Below, piece after piece: positions 16,920 to 24,815 of a stretch of 37,043 nucleotides of DNA (position 1 is its first letter; every line of letters starts with the position of its first letter). The translations under genes and the position numbers were made by a program. The stretch spans positions 1 to 37,043 of the forward strand of contig PBYF01000119.1 in assembly GCA_002729515.1 (NCBI GenBank). The letters are read 5' to 3'. Below the pieces are notes generated by a model. The model was not told where the DNA came from. It made no database searches and saw only the letters and a list, made by a program, of their open reading frames with translations. The stretch is from Deltaproteobacteria bacterium. GTDB lineage: Bacteria; Myxococcota_A; UBA9160; SMWR01.

Positions 16920-17333
16920 ATGGACGACACGTCGCTTCGCGAGCTGTTGCTCTCAGCGCACAGTCTGGCAGTGGTGGGCATCAAAGATCGAGAAACCGAA
17001 GACGCCTTCCAGGTTCCCGCGTACCTGCAAGCCGCCGGCTATCGCATCCTTCCCATCAACCCGAAACTCGAACGGGTGCTCGGAGAACCCGCATTCGGCT
17101 CTCTCGGAGAGCTCCCCTGCCCCGCAGACCTCGCGAACCTCTTCCGCGCCTCACACCACGTATCCGACCACGTCGACGAATTGCTGGCCCTGGACTGGCG
17201 CCCCCGGACCGTGTGGATGCAACGGGGCATCTCCCACCCGGAGTCGGCGCGAAGGCTCGAGGCAGAGGGCGTGGCGGTCGTCGAGGACCGCTGTCTGCTG
17301 GTGGAGCATCGCCGGCTGGTGAGGGACGCGTGA
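16920..17333 (+). CDS. CoA-binding domain protein (YccU-like)
   Basis: 137-aa single Rossmann-like CoA-binding domain. The features are the opening strand SLAVVGIKDRE, GYRILPINPKLERVLGEPAFGSLGELP, and the closing MQRGISHPESARRLEAEGVAVVEDRC, all matching the YccU/COG1832 family. It resembles the CoA-binding part of succinyl-CoA synthetase alpha but has no catalytic domain, and its role is unproven. It starts 49 bp from the divergent M16 gene. Its TGA overlaps the next gene's GTG by four bases, coupling it to the SUI1 factor. Confidence 0.88.
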   Translation: MDDTSLRELLLSAHSLAVVGIKDRETEDAFQVPAYLQAAGYRILPINPKLERVLGEPAFGSLGELPCPADLANLFRASHHVSDHVDELLALDWRPRTVWMQRGISHPESARRLEAEGVAVVEDRCLLVEHRRLVRDA

Positions 17334-17698
17334 GCCGGGATCGAGTCGTCTACTCCAGTGGAAAGGGCCGGGTCTGCCCCCACTGCGGTCTGGCGCAGAG
17401 CCACTGCGCCTGCCGCAAGAATCCCCGCCGGGGTCCCCGCGATTCCGTCCCTCCCGGCGACGGTGTGGTTCGCGTGCGCCGAGAGACCCAGGGGCGCCGG
17501 GGCAAGACGGTGACGACGATCTCGGGCGTCCCGCTGGCACCGGCGGAGCTGAAGCAGCTCGCGGCCGAACTCAAGCGCTGCTGCGGCACGGGAGGCTCGG
17601 CGCGCGACGGTGCAATCGAGATCCAGGGCGACCATCGCGACACCCTGGTCGGCGAACTCGAGGAACGCGGCTACACGGTCAAGCGCGCAGGCGGCTAG
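17330..17698 (+). CDS. yciH: SUI1/eIF1-family translation factor (YciH-like) with zinc ribbon
   Basis: 122 aa. The C-terminal SUI1 domain (GDGVVRVRRETQGRRGK, TTISGVPL, ELKRCCGTGGSARDG, IEIQGDHRDTLVGELEERGY) closely follows E. coli YciH, an eIF1-like protein affecting start-site fidelity. The N-terminus has the YciH opening (RVVYSSGKGRV) plus a zinc-ribbon-like CPHCGLAQSHCAC (Cys about 16, 19, 26, 28) that E. coli YciH lacks. The GTG start in a GTGA overlap ties its translation to the CoA-binding protein. Confidence 0.92.
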   Translation: MSRDRVVYSSGKGRVCPHCGLAQSHCACRKNPRRGPRDSVPPGDGVVRVRRETQGRRGKTVTTISGVPLAPAELKQLAAELKRCCGTGGSARDGAIEIQGDHRDTLVGELEERGYTVKRAGG

Positions 17699-17704
17699 GT
17701 CCGG

Positions 17705-18499
17705 TCACACCACCGAACCGCTGTGACACAGCGTGCCCCCGTCGACGACGAGAGTCGCGCCGGTCACGAAGCGGGACGCTTCGCTCGCCAGGAAGACGGC
17801 CGCACCCTTCACGTCGTCCTCGCCTCCGGAACGTCCCATGGGAATCTGGCGTTCGAAGCCGGCGAGTGCCTCCGCGTCGTCGCGCACGTGATTCATCATG
17901 TCGGTGTAGAAGGGCCCGGGAGCCAGCGCGTTCACCCGCACACCGTGGGGTGCGAGTTTCACGGCGAGTTCGCGGGTGAGCGCTGTGACGGCCGCCTTGC
18001 TCGGTGGGTAGGCAATGTCGGGTTCGTCCTCCTCCCGCGCACCGCGAAAACCGGAGATCGAGGTCACGTTCACGATCGAGCCGGTGCCGCGCTCGGTCAT
18101 GTGGCGCGCGACACGCTGGGTGAGAAGCCAGAGTCCCCGCACGTTCACCGCAAAGACCTTGTCCCAGGCCTCGATCGGAAATTCGAGTGTGGGTGCACCC
18201 CAAATCGCGGCGGCGTTGTTCACGAGCACGTCGAGCGGGCCGCATTCACCGCACGCCCAATCGGCGAGGGCTGCGACGTCGGCCTCGCGGGAAACATCGG
18301 CCTCGAAGGCGGCGGCAGCCCCGCCGGCGGCTTCGATCTCCTGCACCACCGCCTCACAATTCGCTCGCTTGCGCGACGCCACGAGCACCCGGGCGCCGGC
18401 CTCGGCCAACCCGACGGAAATATGCCGGCCGATCCCCCGGCCTCCCCCGGTAACCAGCGCGGTGCGCCCTTCGAGATCAAAGAGTTCGCGAACGTGCAT
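17705..18499 (-). CDS. Short-chain dehydrogenase/reductase (classical SDR)
   Basis: 264-aa classical SDR: TGGGRGIG (about 18-25), NNAAAIWG, catalytic Ser in VTSISGF, and YPPSK active-site Tyr/Lys, ending with the family-typical VTGATLVVDGG. An Arg pair after strand 2 (ASRKRANCE) suggests NADP(H). The closest recognisable types are gluconate 5-dehydrogenase, RhlG and 3-oxoacyl reductases; the substrate is not identifiable. The preceding gene's TAG abuts this ATG directly (TAGATG), so the two are co-transcribed. Confidence 0.92.
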   Translation of the reverse strand: MHVRELFDLEGRTALVTGGGRGIGRHISVGLAEAGARVLVASRKRANCEAVVQEIEAAGGAAAAFEADVSREADVAALADWACGECGPLDVLVNNAAAIWGAPTLEFPIEAWDKVFAVNVRGLWLLTQRVARHMTERGTGSIVNVTSISGFRGAREEDEPDIAYPPSKAAVTALTRELAVKLAPHGVRVNALAPGPFYTDMMNHVRDDAEALAGFERQIPMGRSGGEDDVKGAAVFLASEASRFVTGATLVVDGGTLCHSGSVV

Positions 18500-19117
18500 C
18501 TAGGGTTCTCGGCAGAGCACGAACCAGCTGCCCATATCGCGCCCCTTGCGCGCCGCAGATCCGATCGTCACATGCTCCGATACGCCGCGGAGCGTGTCGA
18601 TCATGAAGCCGTAGACGAAGCGCGAAAGGCCGACCTCGTTACGGCGCAGCGCGGGCCAGGTTTCCGGTTGCAGTTCTGGCACACGGTTGTAGTCGACCCA
18701 GATCTCGGGACGATCGGGTGCCGGGCGCGCGATGAAGTAGCCCGGCCCGGTCAGTGGCTGGAGCCTCTGGAAATTGAAGCCCCAGAGCACGTCGGGCTTC
18801 GCCGAGTCGGCGCCGGCCGGCCGACAGAAGCGTTTCTCGAAATGCGTGAACGCGGGGAGCGTGTTGCGGCCGTAGTGGCGCACCGTCTCCTGGGGAGCGC
18901 GTTCCGGCGGAACCAGATCGACGAGCCGCACGGGGCGAAAGCCATCGACCGCGGTGTAGAGCGCGCGCTGCTCGCGACGACCGAGGGAGCGAATGGCCGC
19001 GACCCTTTGCTCGTGAGACAGGGCATCGAGATACTCGCCAATGCGGCGAGCGTCGACAGGAGTCTCGACGACACGCCGTCTCAATTCGTCAGACGGGGAC
19101 GATTCCGCTGCCGACAC
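18500..19117 (-). CDS. Conserved-looking protein of unknown function
   Basis: About 205 aa from the GTG at 19117; an in-frame ATG at 19168 would give 222 aa. No domain is recognised. An N-terminal helical part (ELRRRVVETPVDARRIGEYLDAL) precedes a C-terminal half rich in aromatics and Gly: HYGRNTLPAFTHFEKRF, LWGFNFQRLQPLTGPGYF, EIWVDYNRVP, FVYGFMIDTLRGVSEHVTIG, ending near GSWFVLCRE. Well-spaced motifs and codon use like the neighbours argue for a real folded cytosolic protein. It is co-transcribed with the SDR and divergent from gltA, with about 175 bp between. Confidence 0.7.
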   Translation of the reverse strand: MSAAESSPSDELRRRVVETPVDARRIGEYLDALSHEQRVAAIRSLGRREQRALYTAVDGFRPVRLVDLVPPERAPQETVRHYGRNTLPAFTHFEKRFCRPAGADSAKPDVLWGFNFQRLQPLTGPGYFIARPAPDRPEIWVDYNRVPELQPETWPALRRNEVGLSRFVYGFMIDTLRGVSEHVTIGSAARKGRDMGSWFVLCREP

Positions 19118-19234
19118 CCCCGGAGGGTATCGCCGCTCGACCGTCTCCGCTGCACGACATCCACACATTGCGGCACTACCCCAGAAGGCGCACCGGGCAC
19201 CCGCACCGTCTCGGCGAACAGGAGACGTCTTCGC

Positions 19235-19240
19235 TACAAT
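19235..19240 (+). promoter_or_regulatory. Probable -10 element of gltA
   Basis: TACAAT matches the TATAAT consensus at five of six positions and lies 53 bp upstream of the gltA ATG in the divergent spacer. No good -35 is visible at 16-18 bp, so activator dependence is possible. Confidence 0.35.
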
Positions 19241-19292
19241 GCGGTTCCGCGATTCGAGACTCCCCACCCCGCAGGATGAGAAGGCACAAGGC

Positions 19293-20579
19293 ATGGGTGA
19301 CACCGCACGGATCTGCGTCGACGGCAAGACCTTCGAGCTTCCGATCGTGGAAGGAACCGAAGGTGAACGCGCCATCGACATCCGCAAGCTGCGGAGCGAG
19401 ACGGGGCTGATCACTCTCGATTCGGGCTACGCGAACACCGGTTCGTGCCGCAGCGCCATCCCCTTCATCGATGGGGATCAGGGCATCCTCCGCTACCGCG
19501 GCATCCCGATCGAGGAACTGGCGGAAAAGAGCAACTTCCTCGAGGTCGCGTACCTGCTCCTGTCGGGACACCAGCCTAACCGGGAACAGTTCGACTACTT
19601 CCTCAAATCGATCACGCACCACACCATGATCCACGAGGACTTCAAGCGCTTCTTCGGCGCCCTCCCGAAGGACGCGCATCCGATGGCAGCGTGTTCGGCC
19701 GCGATCGGTGCCCTGTCGACCTTCTACCCCGACTCCCTGGATCCGCGCGACGAGCGCCACATCGAGATCTCGGTTCATCGTCTGATCGCAAAGACGACTA
19801 CGATCGCGGCGTACGCGTACAAGCACTCGGTCGGCCAGCCGTTCATGTACCCCCGCAACGACCTCAGCTACGTGGGGAACCTGCTGTACATGATGTTCGG
19901 AAATCCCTGCGAATCGTACGAAGTCGACCCGGTCATCGAGAAGGCCATCGACCTGCTGCTGATCCTCCACGCGGACCACGAGCAGAACTGCTCGGCCAGT
20001 ACCGTGCGGCTCGTCGGCTCCTCCAGGGTGAACCTCTTCGCCGCGATCTCGGCGGGCATCAACGCCCTCTGGGGCCCCAGCCACGGCGGGGCCAACCAGG
20101 AGGTGATCCACATGCTCCAGGCGATCGCCGACCAGGGCATGACGGGCCGCGAGTTCGTCGAGCGGGCGAAGCGCGGCGATCCGGGGGCTCGCCTGATGGG
20201 CTTCGGACACCGGGTCTACAAGAACTTCGACCCGCGCAGCAAGATCATCAAGAAGGCCTGCTTCGACGTGCTCGAGAAGCTCGGCGTCCACAGCCGGCTG
20301 CTCGAGATCGCGGTAGAACTCGAGGAGATCGCGCTCAAGGACGACTACTTCGTCGAGCGCAGGCTGTACCCGAACGTCGACTTCTACTCCGGTGTGATCT
20401 ACAGCGCCATCGGGACGCCGCCGACGATGTTCACGGCTCTCTTCGCCATCGGCCGGCTGCCGGGCTGGATCGCCCAATGGCTCGAGATGCACCAGGACCC
20501 CGACTTCAAGATCGGCCGCCCGCGCCAGATCTACACCGGACCGCCGATCACCTCCTACGTTCCCCTCGAAGACCGCTGA
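19293..20579 (+). CDS. gltA: Citrate synthase (type II)
   Basis: 428-aa citrate synthase condensing acetyl-CoA and oxaloacetate, the length of the hexameric Gram-negative type. The N-terminal beta domain (GKTFELPIVEGTEGERAIDI) and the LRYRGIPIEEL segment are present. Active-site elements are intact: HADHEQNCS, GPSHGGANQEV (His), GFGHRVYKNFDPR (His and Arg) and VDFYSG (Asp). The N-terminal Cys and Asp/Arg layout suggests possible NADH regulation as in E. coli GltA; this is untested. The ATG at 19293 follows a GAGAAGG Shine-Dalgarno-like sequence. Confidence 0.97.
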   Translation: MGDTARICVDGKTFELPIVEGTEGERAIDIRKLRSETGLITLDSGYANTGSCRSAIPFIDGDQGILRYRGIPIEELAEKSNFLEVAYLLLSGHQPNREQFDYFLKSITHHTMIHEDFKRFFGALPKDAHPMAACSAAIGALSTFYPDSLDPRDERHIEISVHRLIAKTTTIAAYAYKHSVGQPFMYPRNDLSYVGNLLYMMFGNPCESYEVDPVIEKAIDLLLILHADHEQNCSASTVRLVGSSRVNLFAAISAGINALWGPSHGGANQEVIHMLQAIADQGMTGREFVERAKRGDPGARLMGFGHRVYKNFDPRSKIIKKACFDVLEKLGVHSRLLEIAVELEEIALKDDYFVERRLYPNVDFYSGVIYSAIGTPPTMFTALFAIGRLPGWIAQWLEMHQDPDFKIGRPRQIYTGPPITSYVPLEDR

Positions 20580-20628
20580 GGCCGAACCGCACGTCCTGCT
20601 TCGCGACGGCGCTCGCGGGAGGCTGACC

Positions 20629-21633
20629 ATGGACCTGGGACGCCTGGCCGTCACACTTCCCGCTGCCCGCGTGTCGAGCCTCGAGAACGTCGATCTCGCG
20701 CGCCGTGCCGAGAAAGAGTGGGGCTACGAGGCAATCTGGCTCGCGGAGACAAACGGCCCCGACTCGGCGAGCTTCGCTGGCGCTGTCGCGATGGCGACGC
20801 AGCGGGTCGATATCGGGACCGCGATCGTTCCCGTCTACAACCGCACACCGGCGCTGCTCGCCATGACCGCGGCTACGCTGGCCGAGCTCTCGAAGGACCG
20901 CTTCATCCTGGGCGTGGGCTCCTCGAGCCACGCGATGATGGAGGGCTGGAACGGCCTGACCTTCGAGCGGCCCCTGGCGCACGTGCGCGACAGCGTGGCG
21001 ATCCTGCGGCAGGCCCTCGCCGGGCAGAAGACGGACTACGCGGGAGAGGCCCTGCACTCGAAAGGCTTCCGGCTCGGGACCCGGGGGCCGGTACCACGCG
21101 TCTACGTGGCAGCGCTCCGGGAACGGATGCTCGAGCTGGCCGGCGAGATTGGCGACGGCCTGATCCTGAACCTCTTTCCCGCCGAAGCGCTGCCGAAGAT
21201 TCTGGCCGCGTACCGGCGGGGCGCCCAGCGCGCCGGCCGCGACGCGAGCAACGACGAGATCGTGTGCCGCCTCATGATCGCGGTGACAGACGACGTCGCC
21301 GGCGCCCGCAACCTGGTTCGCGCCGGCTTCGCCGGCTACTTCGCCCAGCCCGTCTACAACGCCTACCTCCGTTGGTACGGATTCGAGAGGGAAGCAGACG
21401 CGGTGGCCGATGCGTTCGCCCGGGGCGACCGGGCGGCCAGCGCCGCCGCGCTCTCCGATGAGATGATCGACTCCATCGCGATTCTCGGCAGCGCCGAGGC
21501 CTGCCGCGAGCGCATCGCCGCCTACGTGGCGGGTGGAGTCACGACGCCGGTGCTCGCTCCCCTGGCCGGGGGCCTGGCCGGAGTCACAGCCGTATTCGAG
21601 ACGCTGGCCCCCGGGCGGAGCGGCAACGGTTGA
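20629..21633 (+). CDS. LLM-class (luciferase-like, F420/FMN-dependent) oxidoreductase
   Basis: 334-aa bacterial-luciferase-fold protein: EKEWGYEAIWLAETNG, VDIGTAIVPVYNRTPALLAMTAATLAELSKDRF, LGVGSSSHAMMEGWNG, GEIGDGLILNLF. This pattern matches F420-dependent LLM oxidoreductases of the TIGR03857/methylene-H4MPT reductase-like group; F420 versus FMN cannot be decided from sequence. A strong GGGAGG lies eight bases before the ATG. It is coupled to the next gene by a four-base TTGA overlap. Confidence 0.88.
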   Translation: MDLGRLAVTLPAARVSSLENVDLARRAEKEWGYEAIWLAETNGPDSASFAGAVAMATQRVDIGTAIVPVYNRTPALLAMTAATLAELSKDRFILGVGSSSHAMMEGWNGLTFERPLAHVRDSVAILRQALAGQKTDYAGEALHSKGFRLGTRGPVPRVYVAALRERMLELAGEIGDGLILNLFPAEALPKILAAYRRGAQRAGRDASNDEIVCRLMIAVTDDVAGARNLVRAGFAGYFAQPVYNAYLRWYGFEREADAVADAFARGDRAASAAALSDEMIDSIAILGSAEACRERIAAYVAGGVTTPVLAPLAGGLAGVTAVFETLAPGRSGNG

Positions 21634-22586
21634 ACGCACCGGAGGCCGTGCTCGTAACGGGCGCGACGGGCCTCGTCGGCCGCAGGCTCGTGACGCGCCT
21701 GCTGGACAACGGGGTCGCGGTGCGCGCTCTGAGTCGACGCCCGGAGCCCGCAGCGGGTGCAATAGACCCGCGCGCGGTCGCGATGCGCTGGGATGGAGCA
21801 CGCCTGCCCGCGCAGGCGGTGCGCGGGGCCAACGCCGTAGTGCACCTGGCGGGCGAGCCCGTATTCGGCGGCCTTCCCACCCGAGCGCGCAAGCGACGCA
21901 TGCGGAGCAGCCGGATCGACACCACGCGCGGCCTGGTGGAGACCATCGGTACAGTCCCGGACGCCGAACGCCCGGGCTGCTTGGTCTGTGCCTCCGCCGT
22001 CGGCTTCTACGGAGAGCAGGGTGACGACACCCTCGACGAATCCGCTGTCCCGGGCGAAGGCTTCCTGGCCGAGCTGTGCCGAGACTGGGAGGCCGCCGCC
22101 GCGCGGGCCGGTGAACACGGACTGCGCGTCGTGTCGCTCCGCATGGGCATCGTGCTCGCCCGAGAGGGCGGCGCACTTCCCATGCTGGCCCTCCCCTTCC
22201 GGTTCGGACTGGGGGGGCGCATGGCCAGCGGCCGGCAGTGGCTACCGTGGATCCACATCGACGACCTGGTGACAATGATCCACACGGCCCTCGGTAACGA
22301 TGCCTGGCAGGGCCCTGTAAACGCCGTCGCGCCGGAACCCGTCCGCAACGCGGACTTCACCCGCGCGCTGGCACGGGTGATCCGCCGCCCGGCGCGGATC
22401 CCGGTACCGGCATTCGCGCTGCGCACCGCGCTCGGAGAACTCGCCCACGAAATGCTGGACAGCCGTCGCGCGGTTCCGAATCGAGCGCTGCAATGGGGAT
22501 TCGAGTTCGCATACGAGCACGTGGAGACCGCGCTCGCCGAGGCACTGACGGGTCCTACCAGAAGATCTCCGGGAGCACTTCCTTGA
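21630..22586 (+). CDS. TIGR01777-family NAD(P)-dependent epimerase (SDR39U1-like)
   Basis: 318-aa atypical extended SDR of the YfcH/SDR39U1 family: TGATGLVGRRLV (Rossmann), VVHLAGEPVFGG, ASAVGFYG, WLPWIHIDDLV, GPVNAVAPEPVRNADFT, ending in the helical DUF1731 domain. Function is unproven. It starts with TTG inside the LLM gene's stop (TTGA), so efficient translation probably depends on coupling. The last 32 bp overlap the 3' end of the convergent GGDEF-like gene. Confidence 0.88.
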   Translation: MNAPEAVLVTGATGLVGRRLVTRLLDNGVAVRALSRRPEPAAGAIDPRAVAMRWDGARLPAQAVRGANAVVHLAGEPVFGGLPTRARKRRMRSSRIDTTRGLVETIGTVPDAERPGCLVCASAVGFYGEQGDDTLDESAVPGEGFLAELCRDWEAAAARAGEHGLRVVSLRMGIVLAREGGALPMLALPFRFGLGGRMASGRQWLPWIHIDDLVTMIHTALGNDAWQGPVNAVAPEPVRNADFTRALARVIRRPARIPVPAFALRTALGELAHEMLDSRRAVPNRALQWGFEFAYEHVETALAEALTGPTRRSPGALP

Positions 22587-22959
22587 CGCGCAGTTCCTGG
22601 ATCCCCGGCGACACTTCGTAGAAACCAAAGTTCAGTCCCGGCGTCTCGCTAACGGCCACATGTACACAGAAGTCCGCCAGCACGCGGTCCAGAATCTTTT
22701 TCGCCTGCGCGGAATCGACGTCCGCCAGAAAGACCACGGCCCGGTCACGGGTCATGCGAAAAACTACGTCCTCGACACGCAGAGCGCTCTCGATGAAATC
22801 GATCACCTGAGGAAAGACGAGGTCGGATTCCGGCGCTGTGATTCCGACCACGACCGATTTCAGCGAGTGCGCGCTGGCAAGCGAAGCCGCCCGGCCGAGC
22901 ATGTCCCGGAGTTTGCGCGGATCGTCGTTGCCACCCGAAATCGTCGTCATTGTATTCAT
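22555..22959 (-). CDS. Degenerate GGDEF-like domain protein
   Basis: About 134 aa from the ATG at 22959; a GTG at 23001 would add 14 residues. The middle resembles the core of a diguanylate cyclase domain: 'LRVEDVVFRM' lines up with LRxxDxxxRxGG, then VVFLADVDSAQAKKILDRVL with the post-GGDEF helix. The GGDEF signature itself is replaced by TRDRA, so cyclase activity is not expected. The N-terminal strand also lacks the metal-binding Asp pattern. A nucleotide- or protein-binding remnant is inferred. It lies just downstream of the ABC remnant on the same strand. Confidence 0.55.
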   Translation of the reverse strand: MNTMTTISGGNDDPRKLRDMLGRAASLASAHSLKSVVVGITAPESDLVFPQVIDFIESALRVEDVVFRMTRDRAVVFLADVDSAQAKKILDRVLADFCVHVAVSETPGLNFGFYEVSPGIQELRVKEVLPEIFW

Positions 22960-23089
22960 GATGATCTTGTGATCGGCGGTTCTCACTCTCTTCTGAAGCA
23001 CACCTTGCGGGCTCGTGTCGGCACGGACGAGAATGGCCCGACGGGGCGTCCTCTCAGAACCTACCGCGTCCCGGCCGGCGCCGTCGCGG

Positions 23090-23762
23090 CTAAGTGCGGG
23101 CGCCGCGCTCGAACAGGGCCACCGCGGCGGCGACGGAGAGCACCAAAAGGCCCGTCAGCAGGGCCGCGCAAAAAGACCACCGGGAGCTCGTGCACCCCGA
23201 GCAGGCCCCGGCGGAACAGGCCGGCCCTGCAGGTCATTCGATTCGCAGGTGCCGCCATGCGCAAAAAAACGGTAACTCCGCAAGCGAAAAGAGAATTCCG
23301 GACAGGAGACAGAGCGGGATTGCGATCGGCGCGGCGAAGGTCCGGAAGGACTCGAGCCAGTGCAACTGCGTGGCCAGCCCGATGCCCAGGGCCGCGAAGA
23401 AGGCCGAAACCCCCCGGGGCGACCGGCGCCAGCAAGACGGCGATCCACGCCACGAGCCTGCCCAGCACGCTGCTCGCGCGAGAGACCGGTGCCACCAGGA
23501 GAGACCAGTGCCACCAGGAGAGACCAGTGCCACCAGGAGAGACCAGTGCCACCAGGAGAGACCAGTGCCACCAGGAGAGACCAGTGCCACCAGGAGAGAC
23601 CGGCGCCACCAGGAATAGGCTCAGCAATCCGGTGTCGCGATCCTCGATCGGCGAGAACCCGTCGAAGGCCGTCAGCTCGCCGTAGCGCTCGGACAGGTTT
23701 CTCAGCGCCGGCGCGTCGTCCGTTTCCTTCGACACACCGAGGTTGGTTGCACCCCTCACCAT
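23090..23762 (-). pseudogene. ABC-exporter remnant: ATPase N-terminus joined to permease C-terminal half, frameshifted
   Basis: The first about 35 residues end in APALRNLSERYGELTAFDG, which reads like the N-terminus of an ABC ATPase. The next residues (SPIEDRDTGLLSLFLVAPVS) read like the second half of an ABC-2/DrrB-type permease, so a deletion appears to have removed most of the ATPase and the permease N-terminus. The permease part alternates between two frames. It passes from LLAPVAPGG to SAFFAALGIGLATQLHWLE...LCLLSGILFSLAELPFF at a six-base C run (23411-23416). It returns to MAAPANRMTCRAGLFRRGLLG at a seven-base A run (23263-23269). It then moves to AALLTGLLVLSVAAAVALFERGART and its stop near a five-base A run (23170-23174). 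Homopolymer sequencing errors could explain some shifts but not the missing domains. Confidence 0.7.
23480..23612. repeat. Seven tandem copies of a 19-bp repeat inside the permease remnant
   Basis: Unit GAGAGACCAGTGCCACCAG at 23480, 23499, 23518, 23537, 23556, 23575 and 23594. The five inner copies are identical; the outer two carry CGG variants. In the coding direction one unit spells part of LVAPVS. The six extra copies add 114 bp, exactly 38 codons, so the frame is the same before and after the array and only a 2 x 19-residue Trp-rich insert results. Confidence 0.95.
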
Positions 23763-23814
23763 CTCCTACGGTACCCGCGCGACACACCCGGTGCCCGCAC
23801 GCCCCAGAAACGCC

Positions 23815-24699
23815 ATGCACGAAGCCGCAGAACCCGCCGACGCTCCGGTCTTCCTCGTCCGGGCCCTCGCAGCCCTGGTCGCTGCGACCTCCGGCCTGAT
23901 CGTGCTCGGCGCCCTGGTCCGCGCAAACGACGCCGGACTGGCCTGCCCAGATTGGCCGCTGTGCTTCGGGGAGTTCGTGCCCCGCATGGACCTCCGGGTC
24001 GGCTTCGAGTACGCACACCGGGTCTTCGCCGGAAGCGTGGGACTCTGCTTCGCGGCGCTCGCCGTGGCGGTGCTTCGCCGTCCCCCGCTGCGCCGGCGCT
24101 GTGCAACGTCGCTGGCCGTGGCGGCCGTTCTGCTCGCCGCCCAGGTGATCCTCGGCGCGCTCACGGTGTGGCAGCTGCTGGCCGCCTGGACAGTGACGGC
24201 CCACCTGCTGACGGGCAACGCCTTCGCCGCGACGCTCCTGTGGACGCTCCTCTCACTGCGCGGCGGGGGCGGATCCGCCCGGGGCGTGTCGGGTACCACC
24301 CGGGGCGTGCTGGCCGTCACCTCGGCGCTGCTGCTGCTCCAGATGCTGCTCGGCGGGCTGGTCGCCTCGCGCTACGCCGGCCTCGCCTGCACCGAGTGGC
24401 CGGCCTGCAACGCCGGCATCTGGTTCCCGAGCTTCGAAGGCGCCGTGGGAATCCATCTCCTGCACCGCTGGAATGCCGTGCTGCTGGTGGGCGCGCTGGC
24501 CGCCCTCTGCGGCGCCGCACGCGACACAGCGGGCCTGGGCCGCATCGCCGGCCTCGCGCTCGCGCTGGGGCTGGTCCAGGTCGGGGTCGGAGTGGCCAAT
24601 GTGCTGATGCAGCTCCCGGTCGAGGTCACCGGCCTCCACGCCGGACTCGCCACGGTGTTGGTTCTGACCCTCACCGCAGCGGTCCACCGGTCCCGCTGA
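23815..24699 (+). CDS. ctaA: Heme A synthase (COX15/CtaA family)
   Basis: 294-aa integral membrane protein with eight predicted helices in two pseudo-symmetric halves. It oxidises the heme O methyl group to give heme A for aa3-type cytochrome oxidase. The first half has GALVRANDAGLACPDWPLC (Cys about 44 and 50), the Glu of FEYAHR and its His; AHLLTG supplies the second His. The second half repeats the plan with GGLVASRYAGLACTEWPAC, HLLHRW and the late GLHAGL His. The ATG at 23815 is preferred over one at 23743 because it places the start just before the first helix. The last 72 bp lie in a tandem duplication. Confidence 0.9.
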   Translation: MHEAAEPADAPVFLVRALAALVAATSGLIVLGALVRANDAGLACPDWPLCFGEFVPRMDLRVGFEYAHRVFAGSVGLCFAALAVAVLRRPPLRRRCATSLAVAAVLLAAQVILGALTVWQLLAAWTVTAHLLTGNAFAATLLWTLLSLRGGGGSARGVSGTTRGVLAVTSALLLLQMLLGGLVASRYAGLACTEWPACNAGIWFPSFEGAVGIHLLHRWNAVLLVGALAALCGAARDTAGLGRIAGLALALGLVQVGVGVANVLMQLPVEVTGLHAGLATVLVLTLTAAVHRSR

Positions 24700-24787
24700 A
24701 ACCGGCCTCCACGCCGGACTCGCCACGGTGTTGGTTCTGACCCTCACCGCAGCGGTCCACCGGTCCCGCTGAAACCGGCCTCCACGC
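24628..24787. repeat. 73-bp tandem duplication over the ctaA 3' end
   Basis: Positions 24628-24700 and 24701-24773 are identical over 73 bp, and a 14-bp third start follows (24774-24787, ACCGGCCTCCACGC). Copy 1 encodes the last about 23 residues of CtaA and its stop; copy 2 is untranslated. Perfect identity implies a recent event or an assembly duplication. Confidence 0.95.
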
Positions 24788-24815
24788 GCCGGACGCGTGC
24801 TACAAACCTCCGCGA

